Notes under the pieces: generated by a model
What the model was told of the DNA's origin: nothing
Seen by the model: only the letters and a program-made list of their open reading frames with translations
Database searches by the model: none
Position numbers and translations under genes: made by a program
Shown here: in pieces, positions 1-9,600 of the stretch
Position numbering within the stretch: the stretch's first letter is position 1
Layout: the number at the start of each line of letters is the position of its first letter
Assembly: GCF_964019765.1 (NCBI RefSeq)
Contig: NZ_OZ026461.1
Coordinates: 434,001 to 498,000, forward strand
DNA: 64,000 bases
Origin: Spiroplasma endosymbiont of Panorpa germanica
Lineage (GTDB): Bacteria > Bacillota_I > Bacilli_A > Mycoplasmatales > Mycoplasmataceae
Direction: 5' to 3'

Positions 1-1
1 C

Positions 2-319
2 GAAACCAAGTATGAAGGCAGCAGAATTTCTAAAGTTCAATATCATAAAGCAAATCAAATTATGTTAATTGATGAAAAGAAAAAATTATTCTTAGAAAAT
101 GACAATGCTGGTGAGTACAATAAAGAGACTATCAAATTGAATCAAAAAATGTCAGAATTAGAAAACAATGTTAAAAGCATTAGTCTTAACATGTACAAAA
201 CTTACAAAAAATATACAAAAATGGATTGCATATTTTTTGATGAAAGCTATAATAAACAAATTGCTTTAGCATTTGACATTGAGCCAACTGAGGCAATTGA
301 AGAAGAAGTAACACAATAA
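2..319 (+). CDS. C-terminal end of a probable RavA-like (MoxR family) AAA+ ATPase, cut by window edge
   Basis: An open frame runs in from the left edge and stops at TAA 317-319, so only about 105 C-terminal residues are present. The first in-frame ATG (62) lies inside the gene and is not a likely start. The visible part is charged and predicted helical (Lys/Glu/Asn rich) and has no diagnostic motif. The call rests on context: the next gene, 19 bp downstream, encodes a ViaA-like VWA protein, and the usual partner of ViaA is the MoxR AAA+ ATPase RavA encoded just upstream. The ATPase core with Walker A and B motifs would lie outside the window. Without it, this could be any protein with a helical tail. 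Confidence 0.4.
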   Translation, partial: ETKYEGSRISKVQYHKANQIMLIDEKKKLFLENDNAGEYNKETIKLNQKMSELENNVKSISLNMYKTYKKYTKMDCIFFDESYNKQIALAFDIEPTEAIEEEVTQ

Positions 320-338
320 TTAACAAGTGAGGTGCAAA

Positions 339-1946
339 ATGAAACAAGATGTTTTAATTAATAATGATTTATTTTTAAGTGAATTGAATAAATTAAAACT
401 TGAAGATCTTGATAATCAATTTTTTAGAGAATTTAAATCTAGAAATAAGCATGTTGCCGAACAGTTCGATCAAAAAATTAGCGGATTTTACGACGAGATT
501 AATAAAAATGTCGCAAGTGTAATTAAATTACCAGAAAAAATCAAAGAGGAGATTGCCTACTTTCATTATATGGGTTTAAAACTTACCTCGCTTAATATAG
601 GAGAGAAATTAAGCATTATTAATAAAAAATTACAAACTTTAGAATCAATAATGACAAATAGCGCCAACCTTATTAATAATAAATTAATTAAAAGTGAAAT
701 TTCTACAGAAGTCGCTTATAATGAATTTGTTACTAAGTGAACATTTATGTTAACTAAAAGAATTGTGGATTATCGTTTGAAATCTGTGCAAGAATTGCGT
801 TTTAATTATTTGGTTAATATTTATGATTTAATTAATAACTATACAAATTTTAGTAAAGCTCAAAAAATGCTGAAAGAAACATTTCACGATTTAACACCAG
901 TTGGAGAAAGTGAAGTTCTGGGAAATTTAGACACTATTAACAAATTTTCTGACTATCTATACAAAGACCGCTCAATTTTAAAAATTGCTGAAATTCTTGG
1001 TCGTTTAAATGGAGAAGATGATAAATTTGAAATTAATATTACTCAAAAAATTTCTTATTATGAAACTGAGGTTAAACTCCCATATAATCCCGAAGAAATT
1101 GTCGGGATAACCGAGTCCAAAGATTTAGAACATGTTCTACCAGCAGAATTAGGCTACTTATTTAATCCGTTACTACAAACCATTTTTTATAAGAAATTCT
1201 CAGAAAACAAGCTCCAAACCTTTTTATTCCATAGTAAGGAAAAAATCACAGAGGAAGAATATGTTGATGTTGAATACGAATCCCCAATCCCTTTGAAACA
1301 AGGTCGTTTTATCATTTGTGTGGACACAAGTCTATCTATGGAGGGTTCGGGGGAATTCATTGCTAAGGCCCTTGTTTTGGCTATTTGTAAGGTTGCTCTA
1401 AAAGAAAAACGCGATGTTTTAATTATTAATTTCTCTGATCATGAAATTGAAGAAATTGAGATTGATCCGCACAACTTTCCGATTCAAAAGATTCTAAAAT
1501 TCTTGGCAAAGTCCTTTTATGGAGAAACCAACGCCGTGCCCGCTTTTATGATGGCCATTAAAAAAATGCACAAAGAGAAGTGAAAACGCGGTGACTTGCT
1601 AGTTATTTCTGACTTTATGTTAAAAGACATGCCAGATGAAATTCGTCAAAAAGTAAGGGACCTAAAAGATTCGTATAATCGTTTTCATTCCATATTTATT
1701 GGAAATACTCCAAATAAAAGCTTGCTAGATATTTTTGATAATAATATGTATTATGATCCAGACGACCCAAAAGCTAGTGAGCAGATTGTTAAGTCCTTAA
1801 ATGAGACTCTTAGAGGTTTGGATAAAGTAAGTGACGAAAAAATCATGGAAATGGAAAAAATTAATGAGGTTAATAACGAACTTAGGGAAAAGGCTAAATC
1901 CAAAAAAGTAGTTAAAGGTAGAAAGGGTAAAGATAATGGAAATTAA
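339..1946 (+). CDS. ViaA-like von Willebrand factor A (VWA) domain protein
   Basis: A 535-residue protein read through two in-frame TGA (Trp) codons at 738 and 1581; with the standard code it would look like three short genes. The N-terminal 300 residues are mostly helical. The C-terminal part is a VWA domain with a complete-looking MIDAS site: DTSLS at residues 329-333, a Thr at about 397 (GETN) and an Asp at about 425 (ISDF). Size and C-terminal VWA position match ViaA, partner of the AAA+ ATPase RavA; in E. coli the pair modulates respiratory complexes and membrane stress, and the substrate here is unknown. The start is ATG 339 behind GAGGTG; a GTG at 327 is also in frame but has a poorer ribosome site. 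The stop overlaps the next gene by 11 bp, suggesting translational coupling. Confidence 0.75.
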
Positions 1947-2298
1947 AGAAAGATCAAATAGGATATTGATAGTGTTAAATCCAGAGGAAAATATTAAAGA
2001 TATTATTACCGACGTGATTTTACAGTATGGAATAATTGAGGCCTCAATTATCGGTTTTGGTTACTTGAAACAAATTGAATATGGGATACTTGAGAATGAA
2101 GAACCAATATTTTACCAAAAACATTATCAAAAAGAAGCTGCTATTATTTCTAGTTTTAACGGCTCGGTAACAGATCGAAACTTGCATATTCATTTATTTG
2201 GGATTACTAAAAAAAGCAAGAGCTTTGGCGGTCATTTCATCAATGGAATTGTTGGGGATATGTTTTCAATAACAATCGACGTTTTTAAAACCGAATAA
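1936..2298 (+). CDS. DUF296/PPC-domain protein (possible DNA-binding)
   Basis: A 120-residue protein that looks like a stand-alone PPC (plants and prokaryotes conserved, DUF296) domain. Supporting features are the pattern of a central IEYGILENEE segment, a serine/glycine strand (SSFNGSVTD), the LHIHLFG strand and the closing GGHFINGIVGD loop, which correspond to the conserved His and Gly-rich segments of the family. Some PPC proteins bind AT-rich DNA, but the role of free-standing bacterial ones is mostly unknown. It starts inside the end of the ViaA-like gene (11-bp overlap), so it is probably the last gene of that operon. About 70 bp after its stop lies the promoter of fib, so it does not share that unit. 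Confidence 0.65.
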   Translation: MEIKERSNRILIVLNPEENIKDIITDVILQYGIIEASIIGFGYLKQIEYGILENEEPIFYQKHYQKEAAIISSFNGSVTDRNLHIHLFGITKKSKSFGGHFINGIVGDMFSITIDVFKTE

Positions 2299-2370
2299 CA
2301 CTTATTTATTATAATTACTCAACTTAAATGTGTTTTTATTAAATGTTTATTAAAAAAAATTACTTTTTTG

Positions 2371-2399
2371 TTGAATTACATTTTTAATTAAAATATAAT
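2371..2399 (+). promoter_or_regulatory. Strong sigma-A type promoter of fib
   Basis: TTGAAT (2371-2376), a 17-bp spacer and a perfect TATAAT (2394-2399). It lies about 75 bp upstream of the fib start and is followed by the leader hairpin. Confidence 0.75.
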
Positions 2400-2411
2400 C
2401 TAATTAGCATT

Positions 2412-2439
2412 TTATGCATTACTTTTAAGTGGTGCATAA
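2412..2439 (+). promoter_or_regulatory. Leader hairpin in the fib 5' UTR
   Basis: An 11-bp inverted repeat (2412-2422 with 2429-2439, two G-T wobbles) around the loop TTTTAA. It would form just downstream of the fib transcription start. It has no U-tract, so it is not a terminator. It may stabilise this mRNA or gate translation; the role is an inference. Confidence 0.55.
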
Positions 2440-2473
2440 GGAGCGATAAGAAAAAATGAGGTGCAATAAGATA

Positions 2474-4018
2474 ATGATAGGAATTATCTCAACAGCATAC
2501 TTCACATTGAAAGATCGTAAAGACATCAAAACTATTAAAAAGTACTGATGAAGAAATATGGTTATTCAAATCCTGAAGTATAGAGGAAAAACATTTATCA
2601 TAGCTACAATTGGTTATGGTAAAGCAAACGCCGCAATGGCAATTACTTACCTAATGGAAGAATACAAACAATTAGAAACTATTCTTAACGTAGACTTAGC
2701 TTTATCAACAAATGATAAATTTGATACAACAGATACTGTTATGTCAACTAAGTTTATTTACAGAGATGCAGATTTAACTGTTTTCAAAGATATTAAATAT
2801 GGACAAATCGTTCACGAACCCGAAGCTTTCCAGTTTGACACTGAATTAGTACAAACTGTTAAAAACTTCAAATTAGGAGTTTCAGATGGAATTATCGGTA
2901 CTGCTGATATGTTAATCTACAACTCAAAACAATTCAAAGAAATGGTTGACAAATACGGTCAAACAATCGATGTAATTGATACAGAAGCTGGAGCATTGGC
3001 TCAAGTTGCTAAAAAATCAACTGTTAACTTCTTAGCGATGAAAATTATGTACAACAACGCTCTAAGTCCTTGAGACAACGATCCACTACATAAATTCAAA
3101 ATCTATGAAACAACTAACACTTTGAAATTCTTGTTAATTAGATTACTTAACTTGTTATCATCAAAACTTGTTTTAGACTTTAGCAAAAACTCACTAGATG
3201 AATTAGACATTATTAATGACTTATTCGAAATTGAACACGATGCTTGAGTAAAACGTTTCAGCCCAGCTGCAACTCAATTACTTTCAGGTGCAGGACCATC
3301 ATTAATGGCTCTTGATGCAAAAGGTTTAAAACCAGAAGCAATCGACTTAGTTGAAGTTCTTAAACAAAAAGTTGAAGAAGAAGGACCAAGTAAAATTATT
3401 TTAGGGGAAGACGAGTGAAAACACGCTCCTAAAAAATGATTGAAAAAAATCATGTTCTTAGAAAACATGCATGTAAACGAAGATGAATTATTATGAAACC
3501 GTTCAGCAAAATACGATGTTAAAGCAGAAAAAATCTTCACAATTGAAGAAACTGCTAAAGCAATCGCAAAAACTATTACTGACCGTTCTCAAGACAAATC
3601 ATCATATGCATACGATGGAACTACTGCACAAAACAAATACCTTATGGTAACTTGTGACCCATTAGTTTCTTTCTACATTACAAATAATCAAACTCATGAA
3701 TTTGTTGAAGAAAGAAAATTTGGTAGTGAATTAGTTGTTAACGAATTTATGAAATATTTAAATAATGATTTGAAAGATGTTGAATCACCATTTACTAAAA
3801 TCGCAATTTTATTTAAAATTCCAGCAATCGGAAACAGAAAAATTCCAGTATTCATTGAAACTGCTAAAAAAGCTAACCAACCAATTAAATTCTTAGGTTA
3901 CTCAGAATCAAACCAACAAAAATACACAGTTGTAGATATTTCAAGAAATGACTACGACCCAATTAAAGTTGGATCATTCAAAGTAACAATTAGATTAAAA
4001 ACTGAATTAGCTAAATAA
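2474..4018 (+). CDS. fib: Spiroplasma fibril protein Fib (cytoskeletal ribbon subunit)
   Basis: A 514-residue protein recognised as Fib, the subunit of the flat internal ribbon that follows the shortest helical line of Spiroplasma cells and supports helicity and swimming, together with MreB paralogs. The N-terminal ~200 residues are a nucleosidase-like (MTAN/phosphorylase superfamily) domain, seen in GYGKANAAM and TEAGALAQVAKK; the C-terminal ~300 residues are the Fib-specific part, with the typical NDYDPIKVGSFKVTIRLK ending. The MTAN Glu is kept (residue 171), but the catalytic Asp of the SDxA motif is replaced by Asn (residue 194, YNNA), so activity is doubtful. Length agrees with known Fib (about 512). 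ATG 2474 follows GAGGTG by 10 bp; an in-frame ATG at 2456 behind AAGGAG is an alternative. It is monocistronic between its own promoter and a strong terminator. Confidence 0.95.
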
Positions 4019-4020
4019 CA

Positions 4021-4048
4021 AAAAAGAAACTTCGGTTTCTTTTTTTAT
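4021..4048 (+). terminator. Rho-independent terminator after fib
   Basis: Ten-bp stem AAAAAGAAAC/GTTTCTTTTT with a TTCG tetraloop, followed by a T-run, starting 2 bp after the fib stop. Confidence 0.9.
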
Positions 4049-4084
4049 TTTTTTAAAGTAAAATCATATTAATTAGAGGTAGTT

Positions 4085-4456
4085 ATGAGTCAAAAAGTAA
4101 ATTCAGGATATCAAAAATTTTTACAAGAAAAAAAAGATCAACAAAAGCAGTTGTTAGAAAAACAAACCCAAATCAGAAGCAAGCAAACTTCAAAGCCGGT
4201 TAAGCTAACCAACCAATTAACACCTCAACTAGTTGATTTGATTAATAAGGCTAAAAGCAAAAATACCCAAAATAATACCAAGATTCAAGCTAAACTTCCA
4301 GATTCTTTCTTAAAGATTTCTATAGTTAAGACAACACCAAAAACTACTAAAAAATCCCAAGCCAATGACGTAGCACAACTCAGAGAAAAAATAGCCAACC
4401 GCACTTCAAAGAATTATGTCTTTGGTAACATCATTTCCAATTACCGCAAAAAATAA
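4085..4456 (+). CDS. Small basic protein of unknown function
   Basis: A 123-residue protein, very rich in Lys, Gln, Asn and Thr, with no signal peptide or membrane segment. The first 30 residues could form a helix or coiled coil, and the middle is low-complexity and probably disordered. The start ATG follows AGAGGT at good spacing. Codon use matches the neighbours, so it is likely a real gene. It sits between the fib terminator and the YitT-type gene. I do not recognise a family. The strong positive charge would suit a nucleic-acid or acidic-surface partner, but this is only a guess from composition. Confidence 0.6.
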   Translation: MSQKVNSGYQKFLQEKKDQQKQLLEKQTQIRSKQTSKPVKLTNQLTPQLVDLINKAKSKNTQNNTKIQAKLPDSFLKISIVKTTPKTTKKSQANDVAQLREKIANRTSKNYVFGNIISNYRKK

Positions 4457-4539
4457 CTAAAAAATATTTTTTTTATGACATTATTTAAATTTTTTAGTTT
4501 ATTATTAATTTATTGAGTTATATTAAAGAAGGAAGAGCA

Positions 4540-6321
4540 ATGTCAGATAAACTAAAAGATAAAGAGAACAAAGCATCTATAAAAGAGGAGGTTATTCCCT
4601 CGACTCTTACTATAGAAAAAACTGAAATTGTTATAAATCCTGACGGGCAAGTAAGTGAGGAAGCTGGTTTTGAAAAAATCAATCAATCAGCTAACTACTC
4701 TAAAATTGAGAAAAACCTAATTTCGCGTCGTGAACAATCAATCCTAATTGCTAATTATTTCAAAATGAGGTTTTGAAAGGATTTAGGAATGGTTGCTTTT
4801 TCAGCTTTTTTTGTAACTATTGCCTTTGATTACTTTATAACCTCAACAGGTCCAACAGGGTTATTTCCTGCTGGTTTAGGCTCTCTAGCTCGTTTCTTTG
4901 GATTATTATCATCTAATGAAATTGCTCAACAAGCAGCCTTGTATTTTGTTTATTACTTCTTATTAAACATACCTTTAATGATTTTTGGGATAATGCGTTT
5001 AGGTTGAAAATTTACTTTCACAACTTTTTTGTATATTGTTTTACAAATTGCTTTTGACCAAATTATTAGAGCAATCCCGCTAATTAATCCCCAGGAGTTT
5101 CATTTATTAATTGATGTTAATATTTTAGATCAAAACCCAGCTAGTTGAAATAATTCAATCTGATTATTCCTATTTGCTATAATTGGGGGAGCTATGATTG
5201 GAACTGCTTATTCATTCATATATAAAATTGGTTCTTCTACTGGGGGAGTAGACTTTATTACTGTTTGAATTTCACGAAAAAAATCTAAACCTTTGGGAAG
5301 TTTAAACCGAAACATTAACTTATTAATTTTGGCAGTTATTATTGTTTTAAATGCCATCGTTTTGAATCCATCGCTTTTTTCCAATGATTTACTAATTTCA
5401 GCGCTCAAAACTCTTAATTTTGACTCAGCTTTTTTACCCAAAAATTATGTAATTGTTGATGGTCAAAAGGTTGATTTATTTAGCGCCATGTTTAATGACA
5501 TTATTTGGTCTAAATATAATGGGGGCAGCATTCCAGACTTATCATTAAAGACAAGTGGAGAAATTGCTAAACTATGAAAAGACAATAATAAATTATTTGA
5601 TCCAGAATTTTACTACGCTTTTAATCCTTTAGTTCAAACAGGAGCGTTTGAATTTAAAAATGGTTTATTCCTATTTGACTATAGCAAAATTAATATGACT
5701 GATTCACAAAAAGCAGTTGCTTGAAATTATTTGAATATAAATTCTGTTGTTAACGGATATAGTAATCTACCAAAACATTTAGAAATTTGGTTGAGAGTTA
5801 AATTTATTTTTGGACCAACGTTATTTGCTTCCATTGTACTGGTTATAACTTCGGGAATACTAACTAACGCAATGTATCCAAAATACAAAATTAGAACTTA
5901 TATGATAACAACAAAATTAATGCACCAAATAAGTGCTGTTTTAACCGAAAATGGTTATGAAAACGATATTATGGCTTGAGATGCTACAAACCGAATTAAT
6001 GGTAATTATTTACATCGTAGTGTGATTATGGTTTCCATGTCAGTAATGGACTGGGATATCATTGAAAAACTAATTTTTACAACTGATCCATTTGCCAAAG
6101 TTAATGTGCTAAAAACCAAAGAGGTAAAAGGTTTATTCAAATTTGAAGTTCGTAAAAATGATGAAAGAGAATATGTGCATCAATCAGTGGTTGCCGATGA
6201 AAACGAAATCGAAAAAATCCGTCAAGTTGCATTTGTTAAGTCTAATCGTATTAATGAGCGCGAGGCTCGACGCAAGGCTAAAATAAAAATTAAAAAAAGT
6301 TCTAAAAAAGTAGAAAATTAA
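4540..6321 (+). CDS. Enlarged YitT-type (DUF161/DUF2179) membrane protein
   Basis: A 593-residue membrane protein. It has a cytosolic, charged N-terminus of about 80 residues and then several hydrophobic segments (from about residue 83) holding the YitT signature: a glycine-rich SSTGGVDFITVWISRKK at about residue 230, typical of the YitT repeat. A region of about 150 residues between membrane segments (about 265-410) is an insertion; ordinary YitT proteins are near 280 residues. The last ~130 residues are soluble and correspond to the DUF2179 domain (YRTYMITTK-type start, VSMSVMDW strand), with a basic tail. The function of YitT proteins is unknown, with transport suspected. The start ATG 4540 is chosen because AAGGAAGAG precedes it; an in-frame codon at 4513 lacks a ribosome site. 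Confidence 0.75.
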
Positions 6322-6367
6322 CTAAATAATCAATATAATAATAAGAGTTATTTATGAGGTGTAAATT

Positions 6368-6655
6368 TTGATTAATCCAACAAACAAGAACGTTTTAGAA
6401 AAATATGTCCTTGCAATGTTAGAAATCAAGACTATTGAATTACGCCACAAAATTTACAACATTTCTATTATGGATGTTTTAGACTATTTAAGTAATTTTG
6501 TTTTAAAAGGTAAAAAAATAAAGTCAATAAGCGAAGCTTCTTACTTTATTTTTAATATCAAAATAAACTACTTAATGGAGTATTTGAACATAAAAGAATA
6601 TACACGTCAAGGAGACTCATTGGAAAATGACTTGAAAAGTATTTTAGAGGGATAG
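6368..6655 (+). CDS. ComN-like post-transcriptional regulator family protein
   Basis: A 95-residue helical protein starting at TTG 6368 behind GAGGTG. The core from about residue 28 (SIMDVLDYLSNFVLKGKK) to residue 80 (INYLMEYLNIKEYT) follows the pattern of the Firmicute family that includes B. subtilis ComN (YrzD): a short D-x-W/L-x-YL helix, a KWKK-like turn, then an NDYMNYL-like helix. In Bacillus comN sits beside secDF, and here secDF starts 7 bp after the stop, which supports the call independently. ComN promotes localisation of the comE mRNA encoding DNA-uptake proteins. Whether that role persists here is an inference; this window does hold comEA/comEC-like genes near 63 kb. Confidence 0.6.
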   Translation: MINPTNKNVLEKYVLAMLEIKTIELRHKIYNISIMDVLDYLSNFVLKGKKIKSISEASYFIFNIKINYLMEYLNIKEYTRQGDSLENDLKSILEG

Positions 6656-6662
6656 TGATTTC

Positions 6663-9600
6663 GTGAAAAACAAGAAGTTTAAATCAAATTCAATTAACAA
6701 GAATTTTTTCAGAGTTTTAATAGTTCTATTTATAACTATCTCAATGGTTTTAACTGTGATTTTTTCAGCGTCATCAGTAAACGATAATATTAAGTTTGGA
6801 AAAGACATCAAGGGAAGTTTTGTTGCAACGGTTGGGGTTTTTGATAATTCTGAAACTTCAGGTGATACAATCAATGGTTTGCCAAACGGAAATGCTAAAG
6901 AAGCGGCAGAAATCTTAAATAATAAAATTGATCCAATGGGTAACCAACAAGTTAATGTTATTGCAACAGATAAAAACTATTTAAGAGTTTCAGCTCCGAA
7001 ATCTTCTTTTGATAATAATGAAAATCGTTTCCGTACCACAATCCAAAGAAGTGGTGGTATTTTCATATTCGACTCAAATTGAAATGATTTACTTTTTGAT
7101 AATGAAAAAAAACGAACAAAAATGAGTGATGTCTTCTCGGAAGCATCAGCCACAACAATTGGGCAGGGAACTCGTAACGCACCATTTATTAGATTTGATT
7201 TAAGTGAATCTGGTGGTAAATTTAGCGAAATCGTTGATGCTTTAAACCCAGAAAGTGGAGAAGCTTCCCCGCTAACTATCATGACTGATGTTGACAGTTT
7301 TTTAGACGACTTTAGATCTTATTACGAACTTGATGGTTCAAGTGATGAAAGTCTAGACACTTGATTCAATAAAATTTTAAAACCACTAAGAGAGACATAT
7401 CGTAATTCAGAAAACGAAATATTGAAAAAAGTTTTATTTGATTTATTTTTTGGAGAATATACTTATGTTGATAATAATGAAACTTCGATTCGTCGTGAAA
7501 GTTTAATCACCCAAGGAAGTGCTTTTAGAACTGTTGATGATTTCAAAAAGATTAAAGGTTCATGAAGATACTTGTCAGATACAAATAAATATATCTATGA
7601 TCCCAACTCAACTGAAAAAGATTTTGAAGGTACTGGTGCTAAATATAGCGCTCCAATTCAAGGTTGAATTTCAGAAACTCAAAGGGGAGAAATTGGGTAT
7701 ATACAGGAAACTTTTAAAGTTATTTCAGATAATTTCTTCAATGCTGCATTATCAGTTGATAGTGAAAAATTCAGCGAGTACTTCCTTTACTCAGGAAAAG
7801 TTTCAAAATCAGAACCTTCAACTAAAACAGGAGGGTTCATTGGTGATAAAGGAAAAGCCTTCTTTGCAGAGACTTCAACTTTCTCACAAGCAAAACAAGC
7901 AGAAGCAACTTTTAGAGCCGCTTCAAAAGGTTTCTCATTTTTTGTTTTTTCAGTAAGTGAAAATCAAGGAACAATTAGTTGAATTTTATTCCTGGTCTCT
8001 TCGGCAGCACTAGCATTAATAGCGCTTTTAATAGCAATATTCTTATTAATTTTCTACCGTCTTCTAGGATTATTTTTAATAATAATTATTTCAACAACTG
8101 TAGCCATAATGTTATTCTCAAGTAACGCTTTCAACTTAACGTTTGGAGTTGAAACGCTTGGAGCCATATTTATCGTAGTGGGTCTAATATTGGATATGAA
8201 TTTAACTCTATTTGAAGCCATGAAGAAAAGTATGTTTTTGAAAAAGCGAAGCTTTAAATCTTCATTTATCATTTCGCACCGAGATACAATCGGGGGAGTT
8301 GTTGATGCAGCTGTTGTCTTAATTATTCCAAACATTATTCTATTTTGAAATTCTTCAAATGTTGTTAAAAGTTTTGCGACCTTAGTAACACTGGGTGGTT
8401 TTGCAACAATTATTTTATCGATTTTTGTTATGAGGGTAATTGTCTACTTATTATCAAAAACAGAAGCAATTGACAATAATCCAAATTTATTTGCAATTAA
8501 CACAACAATGTCGAAAAAAAGTAGTTTTATGATTGAAATGAAATACAACTCATTAAACGCTAAAATTAAAGCAGCAAACAATAATAATGTAATTCAAGGA
8601 AAAATTGATAAATTAAATCAAAAAATTAATTTTTATCAAGAAAATTCTAATCCCAAGTTAGTTGCTAAATATCAAAAACAACTTGATAATTTACTTAAAA
8701 AACAAGATAAAATCTTGATCAAAAATCAAAAAATTATTTCTAAGTCAGAAAAAAAACTGATTGATTTAAAAGTTGTACGTGAAAAAGCTATTGAAAAACG
8801 TATTGCTAAAGAAGAAAAATATGAAAAAGCTTTAGTTAAAAAATTCAAAAAGAAAATTGAAAAATATGAAGCACAAAAAAATAAATATTTAGCTTTAGAA
8901 AATAATACTAAAGTATTTAAAATTCAATCAGCAATCGATGAAACAAATTATTTAATTGATAACAACTTTAGTATTGATGATGATTTAGTAAAAGATGCAA
9001 GCCAAGATGGAACTACTTTGGAATTAAACGAAATTGAAGTTCCCAAAACTGCCGCTGAAAAAATTCGTGTTAAAAGACGTGAAAGAGGGATTTTTAAATT
9101 TAGTAAAATATTTTTAATATTCATAGCAGTTTTAGCTTCATTAGCGACTATTTTAGGTCTCGCTGTTGGTCCAAATTATGATTCAAGCTTTGGTAAAGGA
9201 ACAGAATTTTATATTTGAGGTGATTATGTTGAATCATCATATTCAAAAGTTGAAGAGTTAAGTAAAGGTACTTGATGAATTGATGATGAACCAGTTCCTG
9301 ATGAACTACAAGAGCATGCTAAAGGATTGTTGGTAAGTCCTTCGACTCCAAAAGAAATGATGATGTATGAGAAAACCAAGGCTTCAGCAGATATCTTAGA
9401 ATTTGTAATTTCATCTGATAGATACTTTAGAATTTTAACTAGTTCCAAAATGTCGGCTCCTTCAATTAGAAGTAATTTTGGAGTTAACTATACTAAATTT
9501 GATCAAACTGGAAATATATCAGATCAAGCACCTTGAATAATGTTAACTTTTAAAACTAGCAATAAAAAAGTTTTAAAAGCCATAAATAATATTTTAACTC

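Noticed and set aside
327-1946. Three separate small genes at 327-740, 747-1583 and 1596-1946
   Set aside because: All are in one frame and are divided only by TGA codons, which encode Trp in this organism; together they make a ViaA-sized protein.
2474-3073. A metabolic MTA/SAH nucleosidase gene, with a separate gene after it
   Set aside because: The frame continues to 4018 through TGA codons, and the whole matches Fib in length and in its C-terminal part; the catalytic Asp is missing.
7519-7956. An open frame of 145 codons inside secDF
   Set aside because: It is in a different frame from the continuous SecDF reading, has skewed composition and no ribosome site; it is a shadow of secDF.
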